Source: Lepas anatifera (taxonomy: Eukaryota; Arthropoda; Thecostraca; Lepadidae). Taken from it: a stretch of 64,000 bases of DNA. Both the position numbers and the translations under genes were made by a program. Shown here in pieces: positions 32,922 through 45,639 of the stretch. The DNA is taken from assembly GCA_034440635.1 (NCBI GenBank), contig JAOTON010001898.1, positions 62,001 through 126,000 on the forward strand. Direction: 5' to 3'. Numbering within the stretch: the first letter of the stretch is position 1; each line of letters starts with the position of its first letter. The notes beneath the pieces were generated by a model. The model made no database searches. It saw nothing but the letters and a program-made list of their open reading frames with translations, and was not told where the DNA came from.

Positions 32922-33174
32922 ATGGATTCGCTGTTTGATACCAGCAGCCGAGAACTTGAGCCTGGACTAGCAGAAGACAGTGTTTCTGGCCGACCAGCCA
33001 AGTGCCAGACGTCTTCAGACAGACAGCCTCGATCAGGAAACCACAGCACGATGGCAGAGCAGAGCTCAGCGAGCGGGTCGAGCAGTCATGAGAGGAGCAG
33101 CCGTCACCTCCCCGAGTCAACAGGCGACGGCCGAGACAGCAAACACGCCTGTGGAAACTGGTGTTTCAGGTAAC
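32922..33174 (+). CDS. Coding-like segment in the left inner arm (MDSL)
   Basis: An open frame starts MDSLFDTSSRELEPGLAEDS and has a Ser-rich stretch (SSASGSSSHERSSRHLPEST). The mirrored frame in the right inner arm (minus strand, start near 33886) starts MDSLIYQRRERAEQEDSLAD and keeps SSASGSSSH then SSRHLPESTGDGRDSKHACG. A ttcag|gt donor-like site ends both at equivalent places (33168 in the left arm). Upstream bases encode a Lys/Arg-rich run in one frame. Function unknown; it might be part of the composite's own gene. Confidence 0.35.
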
Positions 33175-34978
33175 GCTATCATCTGCTAAGCTATAATGAC
33201 TCGGTAATCCCGATCAAAGGGATATTATCTGTGTATGAGCAATGCTATTTTCAAAAACCAGTCTGCTCATCAATTCTAACAAAACACCCACAAGCTATAT
33301 GTATATATATTTTTCAAAACACTGTCCAAGTCGTTCACTGTCAATAGCTCATAAACCATAAGACATGGTACGTATTGCTTGTCCTTCTCTTATCCTTCCT
33401 TACGGTTCCATAACTCATAAAACATAAAAAATGGTAGGCATTACTTGTCGTTCTTCTACGGCCTATCCTTCCTTGTGGTTTGTGAGGTAGGAACTGTGAA
33501 AGACTTGGGCAGTGTTTAAAAAATATATAAATATATAGCTTGTGGGTGTTCTGATAGGATTTATGAGCAGACTGGTTTCTGATGATAGCATTGTTCATAC
33601 ACAGATAATATCCTTTTGATCAGGATTACCAAGTCATTATAGCTTAGCAGATGATAGCCGCTACCTGAAACACCAGTTTCCACAGGCGTGTTTGCTGTCT
33701 CGGCCGTCGCCTGTTGACTCGGGGAGGTGACGGCTGCTCCTCTTATGACTGCTCGACCCGCTCGCTGAGCTCTCCTCTGCTGTGTGGTTTGATCGGGCTG
33801 CCTGTCTGAATACGTCGGCTGGTGTCGGCCAGACTGTCTTCCTGTTCGGCTCGTTCTCGGCGCTGATATATCAGCGAATCCATGGCGGATGGGTCTGAAC
33901 GTTTTGCTTTGTTTTTAAGCCTCTTGTCTTGCGGCTTTTGCGTGTGGGGATGCTTGTATCCTATCTCAGCGTTACCTGTATTGTATTTTAGATATGGCAC
34001 TTTTGTGCCCGGTTATTCTTGTAACAGGTGCCTTGACATACCACTCCGGTGGCTGTTTTGTTTTTAATATTACGTCCGTCCATGTGAATTTGTCGGAATA
34101 AATGAGGGAACTAACGTGTTGGATTTGGGTTGTGATTATTAGACTGTGCAGTGTTGTGTTGGAGTCGTTGAATTTTGGATTTCTAAATATTTTTTGTCTT
34201 AAAACCTGGTGACCATGTCTGTTTGTATAAAATGTTTGATAATGCCAACCGTGATTTTTGTGCCCACGTTAAAAATTATCATCCTTCCGTTCGTAAACAT
34301 ATTCTCCTCTGGGCGACGACCTCTAATATGTGGGGACTGGGCGGTCTGCCTACTGTGCCCTTTCGTAAGTGGGTTCTGCAGAGTTTTTTGGCAATACGGA
34401 GAATTGTGGTGGGCTGGCGAGGACTATTTAGTCGGGGAAGGTGTGTTGGGGAGGGACTTCCGCGTGGTTGGGGGGTGATTGGTTCTAAATGTTAATGAGA
34501 AACTGGGGGGGGGGTTGGGCTGTGCCCCTGAAGTTGGGTGCACAGCCCCCACGCCCCGTTTGCGTCTTGATAAGGGTTTGGTCGGGACTGGGCGCATTTG
34601 GACATGGCTGTTAAATACCTGAAGTGTCACGGCTGTTAAGCCTCTAGTGGTTTATATATTGTATTATTTTCCTTCTTGTGTTCTTCCGGTCCCAATGTTT
34701 CTCTGTCGCCGCTAGCGCCATCTTGGAGACCGTGCAACTACTAAGCGGGTATAAGCAAAAATAACCGTTATGTGTGGTTTAACAACAAACAAGCGAATGG
34801 ACCATGAACCAAACTACCAACCCAGTGAATTTTTGCCTCGGTTGGGTGGCAAATGTGAATTGGGATGAACTCACTTGGGCCACCAAGTTTTTCGAAAATT
34901 GTTTCTGTGGTGCATCGATCGCACCAAAAATGCATCATGAACACGATCCGCTTCTGAGAAAAACCTAATCGGACGCTA

Positions 34979-36076
34979 TATACTGTGACTGAACATTGGG
35001 TGTTTTGTGTCCAGGGTGGGCGTTTTTTTGTATAACTTAAAAAGCTGCCTGTTGTGCCTTGATCCTCGTTAAATGAATGTTTTTATTTTGGGTATTGATT
35101 TGACCTACCGGTCGGTCTGACTCTTGACCTGGGTTATTTGTTGTACTATGCTTTGGTAAAAATAGTTTATTTGTGTATTCATTTAGTAACACAAAATGTT
35201 TGCCGGCCAATCACATTTCACTAATAGAGTTATCCATTCATACTAACTGAGAAAAGCTCATTTTGTGATTTTCCCCACGTTTTTACAATGGGGATGTAAC
35301 GCTCTGCACAAACCTTAAGACATCAATATAAAATCCTGGAACATGTGTTTTAGCTTCTGGTGGGCCCCATATGTGGTACGAGTTTCAACTTGATCAATTA
35401 GCCCGCCTTTTAGTTATGAAGTCCTAAGCATTTTTGAGGTGAGGTCACTTTACCTGGCCTGGTGGACCTTGAGCTAAAATTTTCAGAAAAGATGTAAAAG
35501 GGGCATTCCAGGACAAAACGACCAAAAACAATTTCAATTTGGCACCACCGTGTCTAGAAAAAAATCTGAAACTTTGTCTCCGGGGTATTTTTGGGCCAGG
35601 AACACGCCTGTGAGAATCTTAGCCCCCTCCGACCAACGGTCATCTTTGCTGCTTCATAACTCCAAAACGCATTGCCTGATTAACACGTTTGGTATATCAT
35701 TGAGCTCATCTTGAACTATACATGATTAAGAAAAAAGAAAATTTCAAAATTTTAAAAATTTTGACTTTTAATTCGTTTGACCTTTTCTTTTTTACCTAGC
35801 TTGACCTTTTTGCAGTTTAAATTGTCCTTTTTGACACCTTAAAAATTTTGCTTCATAAATATCTTTCGATAATAAAATGAAAAAATGCGTTCTTGCTATA
35901 CATTTCAAATTTTTAGCACCTAAGGTAGGTACGCAGACGGTTTTTGACCACTGCGGTAGTACAGCCTTATGTTTAACACCGCAAACAAAGCGAGTGCTTT
36001 TGTAATCGGTTGCTTGCAATCATATTGCATTGTCTTTACAAAATTTTCATCGTGCAAGTGTCAGAGCTTATGAAAA
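34979..36076. other. GGTCA-type repeat debris and unique sequence
   Basis: Bases 35270-35490 resemble the right half of element b in order (cccacgtttttacaatgg, gaggtgaggtcactttacctggcctgg). The rest shows nothing I can classify. Confidence 0.4.
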
Positions 36077-36080
36077 TTAA

Positions 36081-39000
36081 CACGCGCCCCCACGAGGGGG
36101 CGGGCAACCGACCTCCTAATGTTTCTACAGGTAGTAAAAAACCACCTTCGCGAAGCGCCACCGCACTTCACCTAAGTCTAACTCGACATTTTTTTCAACT
36201 TCTGGAAAAATAATTTAGGTCAACTGGCAGATGGCAGGTACCGTAAATGCCGTAGGTCAGCTGGCAACTGACTAGTGAGGGGGTGACCTGAGGTAGATGG
36301 CCGTCGGTATGCCTTGTGGGACGTTCAACTTTGCTTCCTTAATCAACATTTCATCGTAGGAGTTCCTCGTTTGGGTGATGGGGTCGGGGTCTCCGTTGAG
36401 AGTCCCTTGATGACTCTAGTGAGACTCCGACTCCTAAAACTGAATTGGCAACAACTTGGACAAGATTTGTAAAAGAAAAATAGCAGCCATTAAAAGTGAT
36501 GAAAGGGATCCATTGTTTGAGAGAGACGAGGGCAGAGGAACTTATTAGTCATGGGCCTTGCAGCCTTAAACGAAAATTTACAAAGATGTCGCGACTTTAT
36601 CAATAATTGAAACAAGTATAACTTATCCTATAAGCACCACTAACTCACACAATTACATCGTTCCCGGAGATGAAAAAAATAGTATCAATACAAGGTGACC
36701 CAGTGAAGCGCAGCATACGTTTCAGAGGATTCATACAATGTAAAAAAAACGTCTGAAAGGCTTTCATTCCCAGGAAGTAATTCAATCTGAGCATACATGA
36801 GAAAAATGTCCTGAAATCATAACGCATTCACCTTGGTCACTTGAACAGGTTGCCTCATATGATATTTTTAACAGGTGATCATGTCATAGCTGACACAGAT
36901 CCCAGTTCAAAAGCCACTTCGAAAGGCTTTTGATTGGTGTTTTTAATGATTAGGGTTGGGAAAATTTGAAGCAATATCGAGAGTCACTACTGAAAATAAA
37001 TAGCAAAATGTATCATGTGCTTAGTTAAACCCTCTCACAGGCCGGTTTAACTAAATTGCACCAATAAGTAGTATTTGAAATGAAAAAAGAGAACATTCAA
37101 AGGATGTTTTACTACTTTTGCCACTGTTTCCACGGTTCATTGGAGGTGGTCGGGCACCAACAAATAGATATAATTTCACACTCCTGGTGCCTTGTATAAT
37201 CATTGAAGAATAAGGGAATACATTCAGATCACTTCAACACTGACACTGACTTTGTCCTGTACAGACGCATTCATTCACCTGCAATGATGGCCGTCAGATC
37301 ACTCATTACGTAAGCCAAATAATCTATACCAGTATGTTTAATATTCCCTTTGCATTGGACATTTGCCATGACTAAATTTGCAACCATTCACGCAGCACCC
37401 ATAAAAGAAAGTCTATTTGCACAGCACGACACTGTTTGGTTGAACATAGGTATACGAAACCCGAACCTCTCTTCCTTTGTTTGTAAATATTTCATGAACA
37501 GGCTTATTTACCGCTGGTATTCTTTGAAACTTGTATTCATTTTTCCACAATCGCATCAGCGAACAGACATTGGAGCTGTCTGGCAACATTAGCTATGCTT
37601 GATTGTGGAATGTACAAGAACTTAATCATGCTGAAAAATGTATGCGTAAGAAAAGCACGCGTACCTTTGCACTGTTATAGCGGCCGCGAAAACGGACAGA
37701 ATACCCCGAAACACTCCCGTATTTCGTAATAACCTTACTGGCCCGATTGTTGATGTTTATTTTTGGTGTGTTCGTCCTGCCCTATTGTTAAGTGCCTCCG
37801 TCGCCGCGGATGAATGACGTGTTGTTTTTAATCCTGTTTTGGTTTATTGTGTGGTATAATGATGTTGTGTTGTTTTATAAGATCTTATATATTAGCCTCT
37901 TTCCCGATCCCAATAAGCTTTTTTCTTTTACTGTTTTGTTTAACTGCCCTTGTGAAAAAGTGAACAGTGAAGCCCAAAATTCTGGACGGGCTGTTTTTGA
38001 TATTTATATAGGCTGCGGCATTACGGCGGTCCAGGGCGTGGCGCGTGCGCGCGCGCTACACGGGGCGCCCTGGTGAATTGATGCCTGGGTGGGGTTGTTC
38101 TGGTGGCGGTTGGTTATCCACGAGCCCGATTGGCTGTGGGTGTGGCCCGTGTGGGCTGAGGTGAGTAACTTGGCAACGTTGCTGTGTGGGGGGGATGGAG
38201 TGTACGCTAGCCTATGCTGTTTAATATGGAAGGTGGTAAAGGGAAGTACCTCTTTGGCATCATGTATTTGATCTTTCATTGGACTTTTTCAACCATCGTG
38301 ATAGGTTGCCGGTTTCGCAGTGCTCTCGATATAGTCACAGGTGCCCTTGCTGTGAGACGTAGTGAAAACACTTCAATTACATAATTGAATTTTGTTTCGA
38401 TATAATTTTTGCACTGGAATTAAACCTTTGCATTGCTTTCAAATCGTGTGCGTGGCAACACCATTTGCTGAAGTTAAATATATTTTTGCATTGTGCAGTA
38501 CAGCTCTCCGTCAGGAGGTGTACATTCTTCAGTGATTTCTCTCGCTTTCATGCTCCAGGCATAAGTTCTGAAGAAAAAAACACGAGCCATCGCAGTGTTG
38601 TGTTTAGAGGCATGTTATATCACACAGGCTCCGGGCCTAATTGTGGATTATCTCTGCTGTTCAGTAAACCATGTAGAATGAACAGTGCACTGGGGGCGAC
38701 GGCGCCAAATGGCCAGTTTTAATCACTACCGATAATGTTACATACAAACGTTTGGTCGGGACATCTTTGAGGCTGCTCGAGGTCAAAGTATTCCTTACAG
38801 GAACTGAGTGGAAACCTAAATTTTGTGGCATAATAGCTGACAGAGGAGAGCCGTAGAAAAAAATGTTCAGCACTATTGGAATGCTCTTGTCGAGCCCGAT
38901 CGGATTATACATCTTATAATCTTGCCTATTCAAATTTCAAAATAAACCTGCTTTGACCTGGAGCCGGGCGTAGGTCTGTATGGTAAAAAGAATACCAATC

Positions 39001-39447
39001 AAACTGCAGTGGCAAGTTAAACACGGGCAACGTAAAAATAAAACCTCCATCGCAATTTTCGACAATTCTCAATTCTCGCAACTTATCAAAATTTACCAAT
39101 TGTCCCATGCATTTCTAATGGAAAGATCGTGACCCTTACCTTGTCCCAGGCTATCGATATAGAAATCCTGCTACGCAAAATTATCTTGCTCGGTGACCTC
39201 ACTATGTGATGTGAGTCTAAGCACGATAGGTTAAATTTGGTCTTACCTCCAAAGATTTTCGAGGTTAGGTCTCTTCACCTGGATTGGCGTTCTGACCTGG
39301 CATGACCCAGACCTAAAATTTTGCCAGAAGCTGTAAAAATTTCGGGTTAGAGGTAGATGAAGTGCGGTGGCGCTTCGCGAAGGTGGTTTTTTACTACCTG
39401 TAGAAACCTGAGGAGGCCGGTTGCCCGCCCCCTCGTGCAGGGCATTT
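36081..39447. mobile_element. TTAA-type element h (3.37 kb)
   Basis: TTAA occurs at 36077-36080 and 39448-39451. Inverted ends share cacgagggggcgggcaaccg, then tttctacaggtagtaaaaaaccacc and cttcgcgaagcgccaccgcactt. The right 500 bp (38940-39340) is colinear with the GGTCA-rich right half of element b. The middle (about 36400-38900) is unrelated AT-rich DNA, so this is either a copy with insertions or a longer family member. The open frames inside (for example 37350-37592) have no support as transposase. Confidence 0.65.
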
Positions 39448-39451
39448 TTAA

Positions 39452-40439
39452 GGAAAAGCTAGTGGGGGGGGGGCAATTTCTTGTGCTGGTCATTATAGTG
39501 TCTTCAGGGGAGCTCGACCCCATTTTGAGGGGATTTAACAAAACTTAGATGCGTAAGTGTTAAAGTGTTTCTCAATGTTTGTGTTGTTCCATGTCTAGAG
39601 ATTATAGATGCTGCCCAGGGCTGCCAGGTTTTTTTAGCGGAAAAGGTCAAACCGAATTCGAAAAAGGGCCTAAGAGGGGCAAAATTGTATTTCCACTAAA
39701 ATATCCAAATAAACACCACAAAGCCAGATTTGAGGCTAAAACGACCGCTAGCGGTAGTCATAAAACCACTGGAAAAGCGGCTTGTATCACTGTTGAAAAC
39801 TAATTGTTGACAGTTTGCTATTGACTTGACGCAATATTTTTAGCACACTCCTCATCTAATAGGAAGCTTATTAGATAGCCTAATAGGTATTGGATATTAA
39901 AATAAGTTAGATATCACGGGTCAACAAAATTTAACTTTTGCCGTGGATCCAATATAAAATAGTCCGTTTCGAGGGTAATTTGTGGCGCTGAACACGAATC
40001 TGGCAGCATAAATGCCGTGTCAGATCAGAATTTTGAGATCCAGTATGTCTGTGTGTCGTCTTTGTGCAAGCCTTCTTGGCATTAGTGACATTGACAGTGC
40101 AAAAACCAAGAGGTCTAGGAGAATGATCGCTTAGGTGTTTGTGGAGGCCAGGGTATTCTACCTTAAACCCGATTTTCATAGACCTGGGTCAATATATTCA
40201 AGGTAAAACGAGGCCATATAGGTCAAATTCTGTATGTGCAGAGTAGCCATTGGGAAATGCCGTGATTATGCGATGAGAAGCCGGATATGAAAAGAAAGTG
40301 GCCTAAAGTAACAGAGGAAAGGTCTGAGGCAATGTTCTCTGAAACTTTTAGCCCAAGATCGTTCAAGGCCATTGACCTTTGACGTCAAAATATTACATTC
40401 TACCTATAACGTGTACTGCAACTAGCACTATGGCTTGAA
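39452..40439. other. Unique sequence, no gene
   Basis: Nothing recognised; a few ggtca motifs occur at 40190-40390. The Tx1-type LINE begins near 40440. Confidence 0.4.
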
Positions 40440-42433
40440 AGATAAGTGGGCGATCCAGAATCCAAACAAGCGTGAGTACCCCCGTCTCGCAATCCCGTAT
40501 CGACTATATATATGCTAATGAAGCGTTCCTTCTCAATCATAAACCAACTTGTAATATTACACCCGGCATACTTTCTGATCACAGTGCTATGTCGATGAGG
40601 GCAACTCATAACGCTCTAGAAAGAGGTCCCGGACTTTGGAGGTATAACAATGACTTGCATGAATCCGATGAGGAATTTAGGGATTATGTCAAAACAGAGA
40701 TAACAAGGTATAAACGAGGTGAGAAATACAATGGCCCAGAGAGCATAGGGATTAAAATAGAAATGCTCTCGAGCTCCATACGTCAAATGAGTATTCGGAG
40801 GAGTAAATCTAGAGCATTTAATAAAAGAAAGAGGAGTCAGAACTTTTGGATCAAATATCAAAGTGCGAAAAAAACATTGCAGCGCTGAACACCTCCGAAC
40901 TAAGCATCTACCAACAACAGCGGGAAAAGCTTGACGAAATCCAAATTCAAAAGGGATATCATACTATGATATCCTCCGGTGTTAATTGGATAGAGTGGGG
41001 GAAAAGCCAACCCGGTACTTTCTTAGTAGGGGAAAACAGCTATCTGCGCTCAAGACAATCAATGAAATAAACGGCAATGGCAGAACTATTAATGATACTG
41101 CAGGAATCTTTGAATATTGTACCAAATATTTTAGCGAATTGTATTCTTCAAAAGGAATTCATAAAGATGTAATGCAAAGGTTTCTACAACATGAAAAGAT
41201 TCCTAAGTTATTTGAAGCTGAGCGATCTTTGTGTGATGGACCGATTTCAGTAGAGGAATGTAAGACGGCACTATCGCTAATGAAAAAACGATAGGCCCCT
41301 GGTATTACTGGATTTACCGCGGAATTTTTCATGTTCTTCTGGAATGAAATTGGAGGCATAATAGTAAACTACATAAATGATGCATACACAAATGGATTCT
41401 TTATCACGCATAGACGAGGGGTTATTACTCTCATTCCAAAGAAAGAAGAGTCTAACCTTTTACGGAACAGACGCCCAATCTACTTATTAGATGTCATTTA
41501 CAAAATTGTTGCAAAAGTACTTGCCATGAGAATGGATTCTGTCACTCGTAAGCTAATAAGGCCAGAGCAGACTGGGTTTATCAAAGCAAGATTTATTGGT
41601 GAAAACCTCAGACTTACCAGTGACGTTACATCATATTGAAAAATGGATAGTATACAAGGATTGATGATTGCCTGTGACTTCCGGTCTGCCTTCGATTCAC
41701 TAAAGTACGAGTTTATTTTTGAAACACTAAAAGCGTATAACTTTGGCAACAATTTTATCCAATGGATCCGATTGTTGTATAGCGAGTCACTCCTGTCCAT
41801 AGTAAACAACGGGTATACCTCATCTTGGTTTAGCTGCACACGTGGCACATTCCAGGGTGCTGGACATAGTGGGGTGATCTTCATATTGGCTCTAGAAATT
41901 CTGGCAATACGTATAAGAGAGAACACCGAGATACAAGGCATAAAAATTAGTAAGACTGAAGTAAAACTAAGTCTGTTTGCTGACGATGTGGTGGTATTTT
42001 GCAACGATTGAGCTTCCGCTGAGAGGGCAATTGAAGTAATTAGAGACTTTAATCGGGCATCTGGCTTATCATTGAACGAGGAAAAGAGTAGACTCATGTG
42101 GCTGGGCCCACTTACAGACAAAGATGAGTCAATTTGCGGCATCAAATCTCACTCCAAAATCAAATCTCTTGGGGTATATTTTCGTACTAAAGAGTCATGT
42201 CCAAACGATAACACACAGCCAGTATGCAGAAACATAGAAAACGTTATAAAGATTTGGGGACAGCGAACACTAACTCTGAAAGGACGAATAGTTGTAACTA
42301 AGTCTCTAATAACATCTCAACTTGTGTACCTATGTTCTTGCACACAGCTACCAAAGAAGAGCATCACATTCATTCAGATCAAAATTATGCAGTTCCTATG
42401 GCGAGGCCGGCCCCCCAAAGTTTCCAAAAATAC
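40440..42433 (+). pseudogene. Tx1/L1-type LINE, endonuclease end and RT (first part)
   Basis: Fragments in changing frames read: SRIDYIYANEAFLLNHKPT and SDHSAM (end of the APE endonuclease); WIEWGEKPTRYFLSRGKQLS; APGITGFTAEFFMFFWNEIG; GVITLIPKKEESNLLRNRRP; RPEQTGFIKARFIGEN; MIACDFRSAFDSLKYEFIFE; LSLFADDVVVFCND; and FLWRGRPPKVSKNT. These are canonical L1/Tx1 RT blocks with FADD. At least four stops or shifts (40887, 41292, 41637, 42009) inactivate it. It continues at 44227 after a nested LINE. Confidence 0.8.
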
Positions 42434-44222
42434 ATAACATAACATAACATAACATATATTTCATCATTACATCGCAGTGAAATAAAACAAATGTTCGGCT
42501 CGATTGAGGCAAAGTGCCAACGGCACTTAATTCCAGGCCCCTCTCGAGCTCTAGTATAAAACTAGTTATCTATAATGACGCTGCATTTCTAACACTCGTG
42601 CACAGCACACACACACACATACACCCACACACGCACAACCATGTTTGGAAATTGTTTTACAAAAACACAAATCATGAACACATGAATAAATAACTTTGAT
42701 ATTTTCTAAAATATTGTTTCCTAACCACATTATATCATCTGTACCTCCCGTCTAGCCACGGCGCCACGCTCCCTCGCCAACTCCACCCTCAGTAAATCCT
42801 TCCTGGTATTGTTGCTTCCCGAGTGAATCTGAGGCAGCTAGGATTTTGATAATTTTTACCCTACCATGAATTGAACGAATCTAAAGTCTGTTGGTTTTTA
42901 TTAGGAACTTTTGTACAACTGTTGCGGTGGTCTTGCAAAGTTTTTGTCTACAGGTCCGAGAACTATGGTGCTGATTTGTGTGGTAATAGGCAGGTCATTG
43001 AAATTTATGTGGAGAATACCGGAGAGTTCGAGAAATAGCTCAGCCCTGAGCCCATCGTAGTGAGGGCAAGCTAGGAAAAAGTGTTTAATATCCTCTCTTG
43101 GATGACCACAGTCACAGGCTGGGGAGTCAGATCTACCAAGGGCATGTCTGTGACCATTCAGTGCCGACGATTCAAGCCTGATCTGTGTGTGGTCTGTTGC
43201 CCAGTCTCGTACCAAAGGAAAAATAAGATTTCGGAGTTACAGGGACGCGAGTTCTTAATATCTGTTTTTGAAGTATAAAATGTTGTTTGTTTGCCGCAGC
43301 TCTTGCGGAAGACTATTCCACACTCTTGTGACTCGGGAACAAAAGAGTTAGAGTAGGAGGATGTGCTGGATTCTGGATATGAAAGATAGTTGTTAAGCGT
43401 ATTTCTAAGGACTCTGGAAGTATCAAGATGTCTGGGATTCGGTATTAAGTCTTTAATATACTGGGGTACTCTGTCATCAAACATGATACGGTGGAAGAGA
43501 AGAATGCCATTTGTCTCCCGTCGTTTTTCAGTGTATACCACCCAAGCTCTTCTAGCAGTTTTGTTCTCGACGTCCTTCGCGGCACTCCTGTTATTAATCT
43601 GGCAGCTCTGGTCTGGGCCTTTTCAAGACGACCCTTGTCGTACTCTGTCGGTGACCGTCATATACTGTGTCACAGTAGTCTAGATATGGCTGTACATAAG
43701 TTTTGTAGATACTTAATAGTGTTTGTCTGGGGGTAAGTCTGCTATAGGATACAGGGGGCTTAGCGCTTTGTTGAATTTCAGGAGAACTTCGCTGACATGC
43801 GACTTGAACCTCAGGTCAGTTGAAAGTGTCAGTCCTAGGTGCTTATGTGATTGTTTTTGGGGATTCGAATGCTGTTGAAATTGAGCAAAGGTGCGCTTAC
43901 TCTGCTTTTGTGAGAAAACGTTTGTTTGTGGTCTTAGAGGCATTGAAGGTGATAACCCACTTATGGCCATAAGCCAAAATTGAGTCTAGGTCTTTTGAAG
44001 CTTACCCTGCACTTCAGTAACATTATGTGGAGTGTGGCTGGCATGAAGGGAGCTGTCATCAGCAAAGAACATAATATCACTTTCTGTATGGCCAATTAGA
44101 CCATTCAAGTACATAACTGCCAAGAGGGCCCTAGGACTGACCCCTGAGGAACACCTGCCTTCAATGCCTTGGGTGATGAATTACTTTCACCTATCTGCAC
44201 GATTTGGTTCTTCCACTCTGTG
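42434..44222 (-). mobile_element. Jockey-like LINE 3' part nested in the Tx1-type LINE
   Basis: Its 3' tail is (gttat)n, seen as cataacataac at 42434-42456 on the plus strand. The minus strand encodes FADDSSLHASHTPHNVTEVQ, KHLGLTLSTDLRFKSHVSEV, LFHRIMFDDRVPQYIKDLIP and a C-terminal CDCGHPREDIKHFFLACPHY zinc-knuckle. The order and motifs match the LINE at 24668-27535 (KHLGITLSTDLRF), so both belong to one lineage. It is 5'-truncated and frameshifted, with no intact frame. Confidence 0.78.
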
Positions 44223-44226
44223 CCAA

Positions 44227-45250
44227 GACATCAAAGGCGGTGGACTGAAAGCTGTTGACGTGGACCTTTTTCAGGTCTTTACGCTTGGGCTGGATTAGAC
44301 GTATGTATTCTTGCCAAGGCGCTCTTTGGAGAGAATTACTACAGGCTCGTTTTGGCAAATAGGAGTTATCAGACTTGATAAGTAAGGCTCTTGGAAAAGA
44401 TGAGGTAAAGAAATGAAAAATTCCAGTATTTTATCGAGATATTCTTTCAGAATTCCAAAACTTTACCGACTTACCGTTCGGAGACATAAGCGATATCCAA
44501 AGCGAGAAAATATGGTTTAACAAAAACATTCGTGATAATGGTAAAACATGGCTTATAAAAGATTTGTATAGAGCCGGTATAAAGATGGTCAATGATCTCA
44601 TGTCACCTCAAGGGTACATTATGTCATTCAATGAGCTCAAATCGACATATCCACAAGCGAAAGTAAATTTCTTGACCTACTCCATGCTAATCAGAAGCAT
44701 ACCTCAAATGTGGAAAGAAAATATATCAAATGGTTCACTTCGAAAATTGAATGACGAGGAAGAGAACACAACGTTTTCCATTAAAATAGGCACCACACAT
44801 ATTAAGATAACTGCCGTGCGCTGCTTCCACTTTTACCAGTCCTGGATGAGCAGTAGCGTTCCAACCGCGATAATCAATCGGGAAGGCAAAGGTTTTCGCA
44901 TGAACTGGGAAACAGTTTTTGAATTACCCTATTCATGCACCGTGTCCACTCGACTGCAAACACTTCAGTACCGAATAGTGCATCGTTTTATACCAAACAA
45001 GAAATTTTTGTTCACGCGGAGAGCTACTGATAATTCCAATTGCCCGTACTGTGACCAAATCGACAGCCTAGAACACTTTATCTATAACTGCACCAAAACG
45101 ATTAACATCTGGCAAAAATTATTCCGACTGACAGGCATATGTGTTCAGAACCCATTGCAAGCCAGCCTGTTTGGCATAGTAGGTGGTAAAGAAGTCCACA
45201 ATGAAATTATTATATTGATCAAACAATACATTGTCAGTATCAAACTATTG
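44227..45250 (+). pseudogene. Tx1/L1-type LINE, C-terminal part
   Basis: The frame resumes with IKGGGLKAVDVDLFQ, the block that follows FLW.G.PP.....T in L1/Tx1 elements. A long open piece from 44564 encodes the C-terminal region, with HRFIPNKKFLFTRRA and the zinc-knuckle NCPYCDQIDSLEHFIYNC. Together with 40440-42433 it forms one element of about 3 kb without the nested insertion. Confidence 0.75.
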
Positions 45251-45421
45251 AGCCATGAAGGAACCCCGGTCTGCGACCTGGGCTAACGCCCCACCGGCGC
45301 AGGAGAGCCGCATGACAATGTGCTGAAAGCAAACCATATTTCGTTCTCAATGTATCTCTTCATAAGCCTGCAAGTCAGTGTTGTCATTCTTTTCTTTGAA
45401 ATAACTAATAAATATCCCTCA

Positions 45422-45492
45422 CTCAACCCCGGATTCGAACCGTGCACCACTGATCACAAGACAGAGCCTCTAACCACTAGACCACACCGCCA
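45422..45492 (-). mobile_element. tRNA-like SINE head
   Basis: The minus strand has A-box tggtctagtggttag and B-box ggttcgaatcc at tRNA spacing, resembling tRNA-Glu or -Asp. The T-arm and acceptor stems do not pair fully, so this is more likely a SINE or tRNA pseudogene than a working tRNA. Confidence 0.6.
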
Positions 45493-45639
45493 CACTGCAC
45501 CGACTCCCACTAGCCCTACACCTGTGACCCGTCAGGAGGTCACTGGCCGGTATCACTTAATCAAAACGATGCCGTTATCGTGGCACCGGGTGTTGTGTTC
45601 ATGCAGGACAGGCATGGTATAAAGCTGCTTCTAAAAGAC

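Larger units (their letters stand above)
31556..34978. mobile_element. Second foldback composite (3.4 kb) with exon-like cargo
   Basis: The outer inverted arms 31556-31915 and 34705-34978 match imperfectly (ggattaggttttt, ttcgaaaaact.ggtgg, ccaacccagtg, ataacggttattttt, atggcgctagcggcg). An inner inverted pair, 32927-33370 and 33480-33880, surrounds a centre near 33405. The unpaired parts (31916-32926 and 33881-34704) hold splice-like signals and short open frames. No recognisable transposase. The architecture resembles the composite at 2362-5539, though the sequences differ. Confidence 0.65.

Noticed and set aside
34209..34495. 90-codon frames in the right part of the second foldback composite
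   Set aside because: Two overlapping frames are equally long and neither shows a recognisable domain or splice support.
45422..45492. Functional tRNA gene on the minus strand
   Set aside because: A and B boxes are good, but the acceptor and T stems do not pair properly; a SINE head is more likely.
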